This document shows, in pieces, positions 7,619-15,486 of a stretch of DNA of 64,000 nucleotides. Numbering within the stretch: position 1 is the first letter of the stretch; each line of letters starts with the position of its first letter. The notes below the pieces were generated by a model that did no database searches, had not been told where the DNA came from, and saw only the letters and a program-made list of their open reading frames with translations. A program made the position numbers and the translations under genes. This DNA is from Streptomyces venezuelae (lineage in GTDB: Bacteria > Actinomycetota > Actinomycetes > Streptomycetales > Streptomycetaceae). The stretch lies in assembly GCF_008642275.1 (NCBI RefSeq), contig NZ_CP029189.1, positions 3,292,001 to 3,356,000 of the forward strand. Direction: 5' to 3'.

Positions 7619-8725
7619 ATGTCCGACTTCGTACCCGGGCTCGAAGGGGTCGTCGCGTTCGAGACGGAGATCGCCGAACCCGACAAGGAAGGCGGGTCGC
7701 TGCGCTACCGGGGCGTCGACATCGAAGACCTCGTCGGCCACGTCTCCTTCGGGAACGTCTGGGGCCTGCTGGTCGACGGTGCGTTCAACCCGGGCCTGCC
7801 GGCCGCCGAACCCTTCCCCATTCCGGTCCACTCCGGTGACATCCGTGTCGACGTCCAGTCCGCACTCGCGATGCTCGCCCCCGTGTGGGGTCTGAAACCG
7901 CTGCTGGACATCGACGTGCAGACCGCCCGCGACGATCTCGCGCGCGCCGCCGTGATGGCACTGTCGTACGTCGCCCAGTCCGCCCGCGGCCAGGGCCTGC
8001 CCATGGTGCCGCAGCGGGAGATCGACAAGGCCGAGTCCGTCGTCGAGCGGTTCATGATCCGCTGGCGGGGCGAGCCGGACCCGCGCCACGTCAAGGCCGT
8101 CGACGCGTACTGGACCTCGGCCGCCGAGCACGGCATGAACGCCTCCACCTTCACCGCACGGGTGATCGCGTCGACCGGCGCGGACGTCGCCGCCGCCCTG
8201 TCCGGCGCCGTGGGCGCCATGTCGGGGCCGCTGCACGGCGGGGCGCCGTCCCGCGTACTCGGCATGATCGAGGAGATCGAGCGCACCGGCGACGCCGTGG
8301 CGTACGTGAAGAAGGCCCTCGACAAGGGCGAGCGGCTGATGGGCTTCGGGCACCGCGTCTACCGTGCCGAGGACCCGCGCGCCCGCGTGCTGCGGCGCAC
8401 GGCCAAGGAGCTCGACGCGCCGCGCTACGAGGTGGCCGCCGCACTGGAGAAGGCCGCGCTGGAAGAGCTGCACGCCCGCCGCCCCGACCGGGTGCTCGCC
8501 ACGAACGTGGAGTTCTGGGCCGCGATCATGCTGGACTTCGCCGAGGTTCCGGCGCACATGTTCACGTCGATGTTCAGCTGCGCCCGTACCGCCGGATGGT
8601 CGGCGCACATCCTGGAGCAGAAGCGCACGGGCCGCCTGGTGCGGCCCTCGGCCCGCTACATCGGGCCGGGGCGGCGCAACCCGCAGGAGATCGAGGGCTA
8701 CGCGGACATCGCCGAGACCGCCTAG
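7619..8725 (+). CDS. Citrate synthase (type II-like, second copy)
   Basis: A 368-residue citrate (Si)-synthase family protein condensing acetyl-CoA and oxaloacetate. It shows GSLRYRGVDIEDL near residue 25, GPLHGGAPSRVL (about 203) with the active His, MGFGHRVYRAEDPRA (about 240) with the second catalytic His, and the late FTSMFSCARTAGWSAHILEQ. It starts on the ATG at 7619 after GAGGAGCC. Streptomyces usually has two such genes; this looks like the shorter one that lies beside pdxH, possibly a 2-methylcitrate/citrate synthase. The substrate cannot be fixed from the sequence alone. Confidence 0.9.
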   Translation: MSDFVPGLEGVVAFETEIAEPDKEGGSLRYRGVDIEDLVGHVSFGNVWGLLVDGAFNPGLPAAEPFPIPVHSGDIRVDVQSALAMLAPVWGLKPLLDIDVQTARDDLARAAVMALSYVAQSARGQGLPMVPQREIDKAESVVERFMIRWRGEPDPRHVKAVDAYWTSAAEHGMNASTFTARVIASTGADVAAALSGAVGAMSGPLHGGAPSRVLGMIEEIERTGDAVAYVKKALDKGERLMGFGHRVYRAEDPRARVLRRTAKELDAPRYEVAAALEKAALEELHARRPDRVLATNVEFWAAIMLDFAEVPAHMFTSMFSCARTAGWSAHILEQKRTGRLVRPSARYIGPGRRNPQEIEGYADIAETA

Positions 8726-8752
8726 CGGACACGCCCTGGCGCCACGCGTGCC

Positions 8753-8787
8753 GGGCGCCGTACCCCTGCCGACGGGGTGCGGCGCCC
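8753..8787 (+). terminator. Terminator after citrate synthase
   Basis: GGGCGCCGTACCCC pairs with GGGGTGCGGCGCCC (one G-T wobble) around a 7-base loop, starting 28 bases after the citrate synthase stop. It lies between convergent genes and may work both ways. Confidence 0.75.
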
Positions 8788-8808
8788 TGCGCGTTCCCGC
8801 CGCCCGCC

Positions 8809-9396
8809 TCAGCCCAGGGCCGCGTCGATGATCCGGGACCACTGGGCCACCACCCGGGCCCGGCGGGCCCTGTCGTCGGTGAGCACGTTGGCCAGGCCGA
8901 GGCCCCGTGCCATGTCCAGCAGGCCCTGCACGGTCTCCCGTACGCCCGGCACCGACTCGTCGGCGCCCAGCAGCTCGACGGCGATGCGGTGGGTCTCGCG
9001 GCCGACCCGGGCCTCCAGTTCGGTGACCCGGGGGCGCAGCTGCTCCTCGTTGGACGCGGCCACCCACAGCTGGAGGGCGGCCCGGAAGAGGGCGCCGGTG
9101 TACAGGTCCACGAGGGCCTCCACCACGGCGGGGCGGGCGGCCGGGCCGGCGTGGAAGAGGTCGCGCAGGGCGGTGGAGCGTTCCTCGGCCACGTACTCGA
9201 CGGCCGCGGTGAACAGGTCCTCGCGGGTCGGGAAGTGGTGCTGGGCGGCGCCGCGCGAGACCCCGGCCCGTTCGGCGACGACCGAGACGGTCGAGCCGGC
9301 CCAGCCGTGCTCCGCGAGGCAGGACACGGCCGACTCCAGGAGGTGGCGGCGGGTGACGCGGCTGCGCGCCTGCTTGGGGCCGGTCACAGCGACCAT
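8809..9396 (-). CDS. TetR-family repressor
   Basis: A 195-residue regulator. Residues 8-60 are the TetR HTH (RRHLLESAVSCLAEHGW, then SVVAERAGVSRGAAQHHF). The C-terminal two thirds is the ligand/dimer domain, of the type seen near acyl-CoA catabolic genes. The ATG at 9396 overlaps the end of the enoyl-CoA hydratase gene by 13 bases; the GTG at 9387, in a GTGA overlap, is an alternative. It is the last gene of the catabolic cluster and the best candidate to bind the palindrome ahead of the operon at 18234. Confidence 0.9.
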   Translation of the reverse strand: MVAVTGPKQARSRVTRRHLLESAVSCLAEHGWAGSTVSVVAERAGVSRGAAQHHFPTREDLFTAAVEYVAEERSTALRDLFHAGPAARPAVVEALVDLYTGALFRAALQLWVAASNEEQLRPRVTELEARVGRETHRIAVELLGADESVPGVRETVQGLLDMARGLGLANVLTDDRARRARVVAQWSRIIDAALG

Positions 9397-10121
9397 GACG
9401 GTTCCCGGCGCTCGAAGCGGGCGGTGATGCCTTCGCGTGCCTCGGCGGAGGCGAAGAGTCCTGCGGACAGCTCGGTGAGGCGGGTGCCGTCGCGGGTGAG
9501 TGCCTCGCGTACGGCGGTGGAGGTCAGTGCCTTGGTGGTGGCCAGCCCCTGCGGGGAGGCCTTGCGCAGGCCTGCGAGTACGGGCTCCAGGGCCGCGTCC
9601 ACGTCCTCGCCGTGCAGCGTGAGCAGGCCGATCCGGGTGGCCTCGGCGGCGTCGAAGGCTTCGGCGGTGAGGAAGTAGCGGGCGGCGGCGCGCGGGTCGA
9701 GGCGCGGCAGCAGCGGCATGGAGATCACGGCGGGGGCGAGGCCGAGGTGGGTCTCGGTGAAGGCGTACGAGGACTGCGGTCCGGCGGCGGCGATGTCGCA
9801 GACGCCGAGCAGCCCGAGGCCGCCGGCCCGGACGTGGCCGGTGACCCGGGCGACGACGGGCTTGGGCAGCTCGGCGGTCTCGCGGAGCAGGGCCAGGAAG
9901 TCGGCGGGGTCGCAGGGGGACTTGAGGTCGGCCCCGGCGCAGAAGGTGTTGCCGGTGTGGGTGAGGACGACGGCGCGGACGGCGGTGTCCTCGGCGGTGG
10001 CGGCGAGCGCGGACCGGAGCTCGCCGACGAGCCCGGCGGAGAGGGCGTTGCGGGTGCCCGGGGAGTCCAGGGTGAGGGTGGCGATGCCGGTCGCCTGGGC
10101 GGCGTGCACGAGTGGGGCCAT
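9384..10121 (-). CDS. Enoyl-CoA hydratase/isomerase family protein
   Basis: A 245-residue crotonase-fold enzyme, about the usual 250-260 length. The CoA-binding region FCAGADLKS (about 60-68), the oxyanion segment VRAGGLGLLGVCD (about 97-109) and TETHLGLAP (about 122-130) are in place. At the second catalytic position the family Glu is replaced within HLGLAPAV, so hydratase activity is not certain; isomerase or lyase roles are possible. It likely acts after the acyl-CoA dehydrogenase of the same operon, though 684 repeat-rich bases separate the two. Confidence 0.85.
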   Translation of the reverse strand: MAPLVHAAQATGIATLTLDSPGTRNALSAGLVGELRSALAATAEDTAVRAVVLTHTGNTFCAGADLKSPCDPADFLALLRETAELPKPVVARVTGHVRAGGLGLLGVCDIAAAGPQSSYAFTETHLGLAPAVISMPLLPRLDPRAAARYFLTAEAFDAAEATRIGLLTLHGEDVDAALEPVLAGLRKASPQGLATTKALTSTAVREALTRDGTRLTELSAGLFASAEAREGITARFERREPSWSL

Positions 10122-10200
10122 GTCTCCTCCGGAGTGGTGTGCGGATGGGGGTACTTCGGGAACGGGGCCCCTCCGGGAGGGTACGTGGAGGTCCCCTGGT

Positions 10201-10400
10201 TCGGCGGTGCGCGGTCCCTGCCGGGCCCCTGCGGGGTGCTCGGCGGTGTGCGGTCCGGGCCGGTCCCCCTGCGGGGTGGCTCGGCGGTGTGCGGTCCGGG
10301 CCGGTCCCCTGCGGGGTGGCTCGGCGGTGTGCGGTCCGGGCCGGTCCCCTGCGGGGTGGCTCGGCGGTGTGCGGCTCGGGCGGTCCCCGCCGGGGTGGGC
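10201..10400. repeat. Minisatellite, 40-bp unit, five copies
   Basis: Units begin at 10201, 10240, 10281, 10321 and 10361, each starting TCGGCGGTGTGCGG and ending GCGGGGTGGC. Copies 3 and 4 are identical over 40 bases; copy 2 has one extra C; the first and last are degenerate, the normal pattern for a tandem array that grows from the centre. Confidence 0.95.
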
Positions 10401-10603
10401 GCCTCAAACGCCGGCGGGGCTGGATTGGGGGTCTGTCGCTGTGCGGGGGCTGGCGGGTGTGGGGTGGTGCCCCGCACGAGGATCTCCTCGGCTCGGCGCG
10501 CGCGGGGCGTCCCGGCCAGACGGCCGTGGTCGCGCCTCGTCCTGCGGGGACCCTCCTACGTGTCACCACCCCACACCAGGGCTTCGACAGCCCACGCACA
10601 CCA

Positions 10604-10735
10604 AGCCCCGCCGGCGATTGAGGCGACCACCCCAGGCAGGGACAGCCCGCGCACATCAAGCCCCGCCGGCGATTGAGGCGACCACCCCTGACGGGGACGA
10701 CCCGCACAAGTTCAGCCCCGCCGGCGATTGAGGCG
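10604..10735. repeat. Three copies of the dispersed AGCCCCGCCGGCG repeat
   Basis: The 22-mer starting AGCCCCGCCGGCGATTGAGG occurs at 10604, 10659 and 10714, spaced 55 bases apart. The same family occurs inverted at 10399 and elsewhere in the window (15908, 36945, 36983, 44381, 44452, 44569, 49159). Confidence 0.95.
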
Positions 10736-10805
10736 CGGGTCCGGGCAGAGCCCGGGACACGGCACACACCGCCGAGCCGCCCGCAGGGCAGAGGCAGGGC
10801 CACCG

Positions 10806-11966
10806 TTAGTAGGACTTGGGGAGGCCCAGGGTTTGGTGGGAGATGAAGTTCAGGATCATCTCGCGGCTGACCGGGGCGATGCGGGCCACGCGGGAGGCGG
10901 TGATGAGGGAGGCCAGGCCGTATTCGCGGGTGAGGCCGTTGCCGCCGAGGGTGTGGACGGCCTGGTCCACCGCTCGGACGCAGGCCTCCGCAGCGGCGTA
11001 CTTGGCCATGTTCGCCGCCTCGCCCGCGCCCATGTCGTCGCCCGCGTCGTACAGGGCGGCCGCCTTCTGCGTCATGAGGCGGGCCAGTTCCAGTTCGATG
11101 CGGGCCTGGGCGAGCGGGTGGGCCACGGCCTGGTGCGCGCCGATGGGCGCCTTCCAGACCTGGCGGGTCTTCGCGTAGTCGACGGCTTTGCCGAGGGCGT
11201 GGCGGCCCATCCCGATGGCGAAGGCGGCGGTCATGATGCGTTCGGGGTTGAGGCCCGCGAAGAGCTGGAGGAGGCCCGCGTCCTCGTCGCCGACCAGGGC
11301 GGAGGACGGCAGGCGGACCTCGTCCAGGGTCAGTTCGAACTGCTTCTCCGCCGCCTGGAGTTCCATGTCGATGACCGAGCGGCCGAAGCCGGGGGCGTCG
11401 CGCGGGACGATGAACAGGCAGGGCTTGAGGCTGCCGGTGCGAGCGTCTTCGGTGCGGCCGACGATGAGGGTGGCGTCGGCGATGTCGACGCCGGAGATGA
11501 AGACCTTGCGGCCGGTGAGGATCCAGTCGTCGCCGTCGCGGCGGGCGGTGGTGGTGATCCGGTGGGAGTTGGATCCGGCGTCGGGTTCGGTGATGCCGAA
11601 GGCCATGGTGCGGCTGCCGTCGGCGAGGCCGGGCAGCCATTCCCGTTTCTGGGCGTCGGTGCCGAAGCGGGCGATGACCGTGCCGCAGATGGCGGGTGAG
11701 ACGACCATCATGAGGAGGGGGCAGCCCGCGGCTCCGAGTTCTTCGAGCACGATGGAGAGTTCGGCGATGCCGCCGCCTCCGCCGCCGTACTCCTCGGGCA
11801 GGTTGACCCCGAGGTAGCCGAGCTTCGCGGCGTCGGCCCACAGCTCGTCGGGGTGGCCGCCGTCGCGGGCGACGCGGGCCAGGTATTCGCGGCCGTAGCG
11901 CTGTCCGAGGGCGGTGACGGCGGTGCGCAGGGCCTTGTGTTCGGTGGATTCGATGATGGAGCTCAT
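10806..11966 (-). CDS. Acyl-CoA dehydrogenase
   Basis: A 386-residue FAD acyl-CoA dehydrogenase. Visible: N-terminal helical domain ending LPEEYGGGG, FAD-contact MAFGITEPDAGSNSHRI (about 120-136) in the beta domain, and the C-terminal helical domain with HTLGGNGLTREYGLASL (about 333-349). The residue before the conserved GGNG is Leu-Thr-type, and the catalytic Glu is expected in the REYG segment (isovaleryl/long-chain type rather than short-chain). Its ATG overlaps the carboxylase alpha stop (ATGA), so the two are translationally coupled. Confidence 0.93.
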   Translation of the reverse strand: MSSIIESTEHKALRTAVTALGQRYGREYLARVARDGGHPDELWADAAKLGYLGVNLPEEYGGGGGGIAELSIVLEELGAAGCPLLMMVVSPAICGTVIARFGTDAQKREWLPGLADGSRTMAFGITEPDAGSNSHRITTTARRDGDDWILTGRKVFISGVDIADATLIVGRTEDARTGSLKPCLFIVPRDAPGFGRSVIDMELQAAEKQFELTLDEVRLPSSALVGDEDAGLLQLFAGLNPERIMTAAFAIGMGRHALGKAVDYAKTRQVWKAPIGAHQAVAHPLAQARIELELARLMTQKAAALYDAGDDMGAGEAANMAKYAAAEACVRAVDQAVHTLGGNGLTREYGLASLITASRVARIAPVSREMILNFISHQTLGLPKSY

Positions 11967-13879
11967 GGCTGCGGTTCCTCCTGGACTACGGCGAGCAGGG
12001 TGCCGAACTCGACCTGTTGGCCGGTGGCGACGTGGAGCGCGGTGAGCGTGCCGGAGGCGGGAGCGAGGATGCGGTGCTCCATCTTCATTGCCTCCAGCCA
12101 GAGCAGGGGCTGGCCTGCGGTGACGGGGCTGCCGGGGGCCAGGCCCTCGGCGGTGCGGACGACGGTGCCGGGCATGGGGGCGAGCAGTGAGCCCGGTTCG
12201 GTGCGGTCCTGGGGGTCCGGGAACCGGGGAACGGGGGTGAGGGTGTGGGCGCCGAGTGCGGAGTCCACGTAGATCTCGGTTCCGTTCGAATTCTGTTTCA
12301 CGTGGAACGTCCGGCGGATTCCGTCGACTTCGAGGGTGACGAGGGTCGCAGTGACCGCCAGGACCAGGATCCCGGGGTGGTTCACCGGGTGGTACTGGAC
12401 CTCGTACTCGGTGCCGGCGGACCGGTAGCGGCGGGTGTGGGGTTGCGAGCGGAGGTTGCGCCAGCCGCCGAGGCGGGCGGCGAGCGGGGCGTCCGGGCCG
12501 GGGGCCGCTTCGGCCAGGGCTGCGGCGAGGGCGGCCGGGGTGGCGTCGGGGGCGCCGCCGGTGAGGGTGTCGAGGTGGCGGTCGTAGAAGCCGGTGTCGA
12601 GCTGGCCGGCGGCGAACTCCGGGTGCCGCAGGGAGCGTACGAGGAGCTCGCGGTTGGTGGTGAGCCCGTGGATGCGGGCTCCGGCGAGGGCGGCGGCGAG
12701 GGCCCGGACCGCTTCGGCGCGGGTGGGGGCGTGGGCGACGACCTTGGCGAGCATGGGGTCGTAGTGGATGCCGACGGTGTCGCCGTCCGTGAACCCGGTG
12801 TCCACGCGGACGTGGCCCGGGAGGTCGAGGGTGTGCAGGGTGCCGGTCTGCGGGCGCCAGTCCTGGGCGGGGTCCTCGGCGTAGAGGCGGGCTTCGACGG
12901 CGTGGCCGGTGGGCTGCGGGGGTGCCGGGGGCAGGGCCGCGCCCTCGGCGACGCGCAGCTGGAGGGCGACGAGGTCGAGGCCGAAGACGGCTTCGGTGAC
13001 GGGGTGTTCGACCTGGAGGCGGGTGTTCATCTCCAGGAAGTAGGGGCGTCCGTCGGCGGTGACGAGGAACTCGACGGTGCCCGCTCCCTCGTAGGAGACG
13101 GCCCGGGCGGCGGCGACGGCGGCCTCGTGGAGGGTGGTGCGCAGGGTTTCGGGGAGGCCGGGGGCGGGGGCCTCCTCGATGACCTTCTGGTGGCGGCGTT
13201 GGAGGGAGCAGTCGCGGGTGCCCAGTGCCCAGACGGTGCCGTGGGTGTCGGCGAGGATCTGGACCTCGACGTGGCGGCCGCGTTCCACATAGGGCTCGGC
13301 GAAGACCTCGCCGTCGCCGAAGGCGGAGCGGGCCTCGGCCGAGGCGGCGTCGAGGGCCTCCCCCAGCTGGTCGAGGTCGCGGACCACGCGCATGCCGCGG
13401 CCGCCTCCGCCGGCCGCGGCCTTGAGGAGGAGGGGCAGGTCGGCGGGGGTGGCGGTGGCCGGGTCGACGGGGTCGAGGAGGGGCACCCCGGCGGCGCGCA
13501 CGAGTTCCTTGGCACGGGTCTTGGAGGCCATGGCCTCGATGGCGTCGGGGGGCGGGCCGATCCAGGTCAGTCCGGCGGCCAGGACCTGGCGGGCGAAGTC
13601 GGCGTTCTCGGAGAGGAAGCCGTAGCCGGGGTGCACGGCGTCGGCGCCCGCGGCGAGGGCGGCCTTGATGATCAGCTCGCCGCGCAGGTAGGTGTCGGCG
13701 GGGGCCGCACCGGGCAGCCGTACGGCCGCGTCGGCGACGCGGACGTGCAGGGCGCCGGCGTCGGGGTCGGAGTGGACGGCGACGGTGGCCAGGCCCAGGG
13801 TGCGGGCGGTCCTGAAGATCCGGACGGCGATCTCGCCGCGGTTGGCGACGAGGAGGGAGGTGATGGGCTGCTGGGTCAT
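11963..13879 (-). CDS. Biotin-dependent acyl-CoA carboxylase alpha subunit
   Basis: A 638-residue fusion of biotin carboxylase and biotin carrier. Biotin carboxylase: VANRGEIAVRIFRTARTLG (12-30), ATP-grasp loop LLLKAAAGGGGRGMR (about 155-169), FLEMNTRLQVEHPVTE (about 283-298). A linker domain follows, then the carrier domain near the C-terminus with the biotinylated Lys in EAMKMEH (about 602-608). It pairs with the beta subunit 8 bases upstream. The context (AtuA, acyl-CoA dehydrogenase) points to geranyl-CoA- or methylcrotonyl-CoA-type carboxylation rather than acetyl-CoA for fatty acid synthesis. Confidence 0.95.
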   Translation of the reverse strand: MTQQPITSLLVANRGEIAVRIFRTARTLGLATVAVHSDPDAGALHVRVADAAVRLPGAAPADTYLRGELIIKAALAAGADAVHPGYGFLSENADFARQVLAAGLTWIGPPPDAIEAMASKTRAKELVRAAGVPLLDPVDPATATPADLPLLLKAAAGGGGRGMRVVRDLDQLGEALDAASAEARSAFGDGEVFAEPYVERGRHVEVQILADTHGTVWALGTRDCSLQRRHQKVIEEAPAPGLPETLRTTLHEAAVAAARAVSYEGAGTVEFLVTADGRPYFLEMNTRLQVEHPVTEAVFGLDLVALQLRVAEGAALPPAPPQPTGHAVEARLYAEDPAQDWRPQTGTLHTLDLPGHVRVDTGFTDGDTVGIHYDPMLAKVVAHAPTRAEAVRALAAALAGARIHGLTTNRELLVRSLRHPEFAAGQLDTGFYDRHLDTLTGGAPDATPAALAAALAEAAPGPDAPLAARLGGWRNLRSQPHTRRYRSAGTEYEVQYHPVNHPGILVLAVTATLVTLEVDGIRRTFHVKQNSNGTEIYVDSALGAHTLTPVPRFPDPQDRTEPGSLLAPMPGTVVRTAEGLAPGSPVTAGQPLLWLEAMKMEHRILAPASGTLTALHVATGQQVEFGTLLAVVQEEPQP

Positions 13880-13887
13880 GTGCGGGC

Positions 13888-15486
13888 TCACATCCGGAAG
13901 ACGCCGAAGCCGCCACGGGCGCCCTCGACGGGGGCGTTGTGGACGGCCGACAGGCACAGGCCGAGGACGGTACGGGTATCGCGCGGGTCGATGACTCCGT
14001 CGTCGTAGATCCGCCCGGACAGGAACATCGGCAGGGACTCGGACTCGATCTGCGCTTCGACGAAGGCGCGCATTCCGGCGTCCTGCTCCTCGTCGTACGG
14101 GAGCCCCTTGGCGGCGGCGGACTGCCGGGACACGATGGAGAGCACTCCGGCCAGCTGCTGGGGGCCCATGACGGCGGACTTGGCGCTGGGCCAGGCGAAG
14201 AGGAAGCGGGGCTCGTAGGCGCGCCCGCACATGCCGTAGTGGCCTGCGCCGTAGCTCGCGCCGATGAGGACGGAGAGGTGGGGGACGCGGGAGTTGGAGA
14301 CCGCGTTGATCATCATCGAGCCGTGTTTGACGATGCCGCCCTGCTCGTACTCCTTGCCGACCATGTAGCCGGTGGTGTTGTGGAGGAAGAGGAGCGGGAT
14401 GTCTCGCTGGTTGGCGAGCTGGATGAACTGGGCGGCCTTCTGTGACTCGGCGCTGAACAGCACGCCCTGGGCGTTGGCGAGGATGCCGACCGGGTAGCCG
14501 TGCAGGGTGGCCCAGCCGGTGACGAGGCTGGGGCCGTAGAGGGGCTTGAACTCGTCGAAGTCGGAGGCGTCGACGATCCGGGCGATGACCTCGCGCGGAT
14601 CGAAGGGGGTCTTGAGGTCGGGCGGGACGATGCCGAGGAGTTCCTCGGGGTCGTGGAGGGGTTCCTCGGCCTTCGGCGGGTCCTGGTGGGGCTTGCGGTG
14701 GTTCAGACGGGCCACGACGCGGCGGGCCTGGCGGATGGCGTCGTACTCGTCGAGGGCGTAGTGGTCGGCGAGTCCGGAGACGCGGGCGTGCATGTCGGCG
14801 CCGCCGAGGGACTCGTCGTCGCTCTCCTCGCCGGTGGCCATCTTGACCAGGGGCGGACCGCCGAGGAACACCTTGGAACGGTCCTTGATCATGATGGTGT
14901 GGTCGGACATGCCGGGGACGTAGGCGCCTCCGGCGGTGGAGTTGCCGAAGACGACGGCGACGGTCGGGATGCCGTCGGCGGAGAGCCGGGTGAGGTCGCG
15001 GAAGATCGCGCCGCCCGGGATGAAGATCTCCTTCTGGGAGGGCAGGTCGGCGCCGCCGGACTCCACGAGGCTGATGACGGGGAGGCGGTTCTGCCGGGCG
15101 ATCTCGTTCGCGCGCAGGGCCTTCTTGAGGGTCCACGGGTTGGAGGCGCCGCCGCGGACGGTGGGGTCGTTGGCGGTGATCAGGCACTCGACGCCTTCGA
15201 CGGTGCCGATGCCGGTGACCATCGAGGCGCCGACGGGGTAGTCGCTGCCCCAGGCGGCGAGCGGGGACAGTTCCAGGAACGGGGTGTCGGGATCCAGGAG
15301 CAGCTCGACGCGCTCGCGCGCCAGCAGCTTGCCGCGGGCCCGGTGGCGGGCCGTGTACTTGTCGCCGCCGCCCTGCAGGGCCTTGGCGTGCTCGGCGTCG
15401 AGGGCGGCGAGGCGCTCCAGCGCGGCGGTACGGGCCCGGGTGTGCTCGGGGGCGTGCGGGTCGACGGTGGTGCCGAGGCGGGTCAT
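13888..15486 (-). CDS. Acyl-CoA carboxylase beta (carboxyltransferase) subunit
   Basis: A 532-residue carboxyltransferase with both crotonase-like halves: the N-terminal half ends LVESGGADLPSQ and GGAYVPGMSDHTIM (acyl-CoA site), the C-terminal half has LFLHNTTGYMVGKEYEQGG and GASYGAGHYGMCGRAYEP (biotin site). The latter two blocks closely follow methylcrotonyl-CoA carboxylase beta (MccB/LiuB) and geranyl-CoA carboxylase AtuC rather than propionyl-CoA carboxylase. The ATG at 15486 overlaps the AtuA stop (ATGA). Confidence 0.95.
   Translation of the reverse strand: MTRLGTTVDPHAPEHTRARTAALERLAALDAEHAKALQGGGDKYTARHRARGKLLARERVELLLDPDTPFLELSPLAAWGSDYPVGASMVTGIGTVEGVECLITANDPTVRGGASNPWTLKKALRANEIARQNRLPVISLVESGGADLPSQKEIFIPGGAIFRDLTRLSADGIPTVAVVFGNSTAGGAYVPGMSDHTIMIKDRSKVFLGGPPLVKMATGEESDDESLGGADMHARVSGLADHYALDEYDAIRQARRVVARLNHRKPHQDPPKAEEPLHDPEELLGIVPPDLKTPFDPREVIARIVDASDFDEFKPLYGPSLVTGWATLHGYPVGILANAQGVLFSAESQKAAQFIQLANQRDIPLLFLHNTTGYMVGKEYEQGGIVKHGSMMINAVSNSRVPHLSVLIGASYGAGHYGMCGRAYEPRFLFAWPSAKSAVMGPQQLAGVLSIVSRQSAAAKGLPYDEEQDAGMRAFVEAQIESESLPMFLSGRIYDDGVIDPRDTRTVLGLCLSAVHNAPVEGARGGFGVFRM

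Larger units (their letters stand above)
10122..10805. other. 684-base repeat-filled interval within the catabolic cluster
   Basis: No gene is supported here. It holds a five-copy 40-bp tandem repeat (10201-10400), one dispersed GCCGGCG repeat (10399-10422) and three further copies in the opposite orientation (10604-10735). Open frames across it are products of the repeats. It separates the tightly overlapped genes upstream from the hydratase-TetR pair, so the pair may use a separate promoter. Confidence 0.7.

Noticed and set aside
10201-10735. CRISPR array
   Set aside because: The 40-bp units abut directly with no spacers, the three 22-mers have related and non-unique separators, and no cas gene is near.
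10806-15187. Very long minus-strand frames (over 1000 codons) joining several genes
   Set aside because: Only the carboxy-terminal parts match families; the upstream codons are out-of-frame readings of the neighbouring genes. Starts were set at the overlaps.
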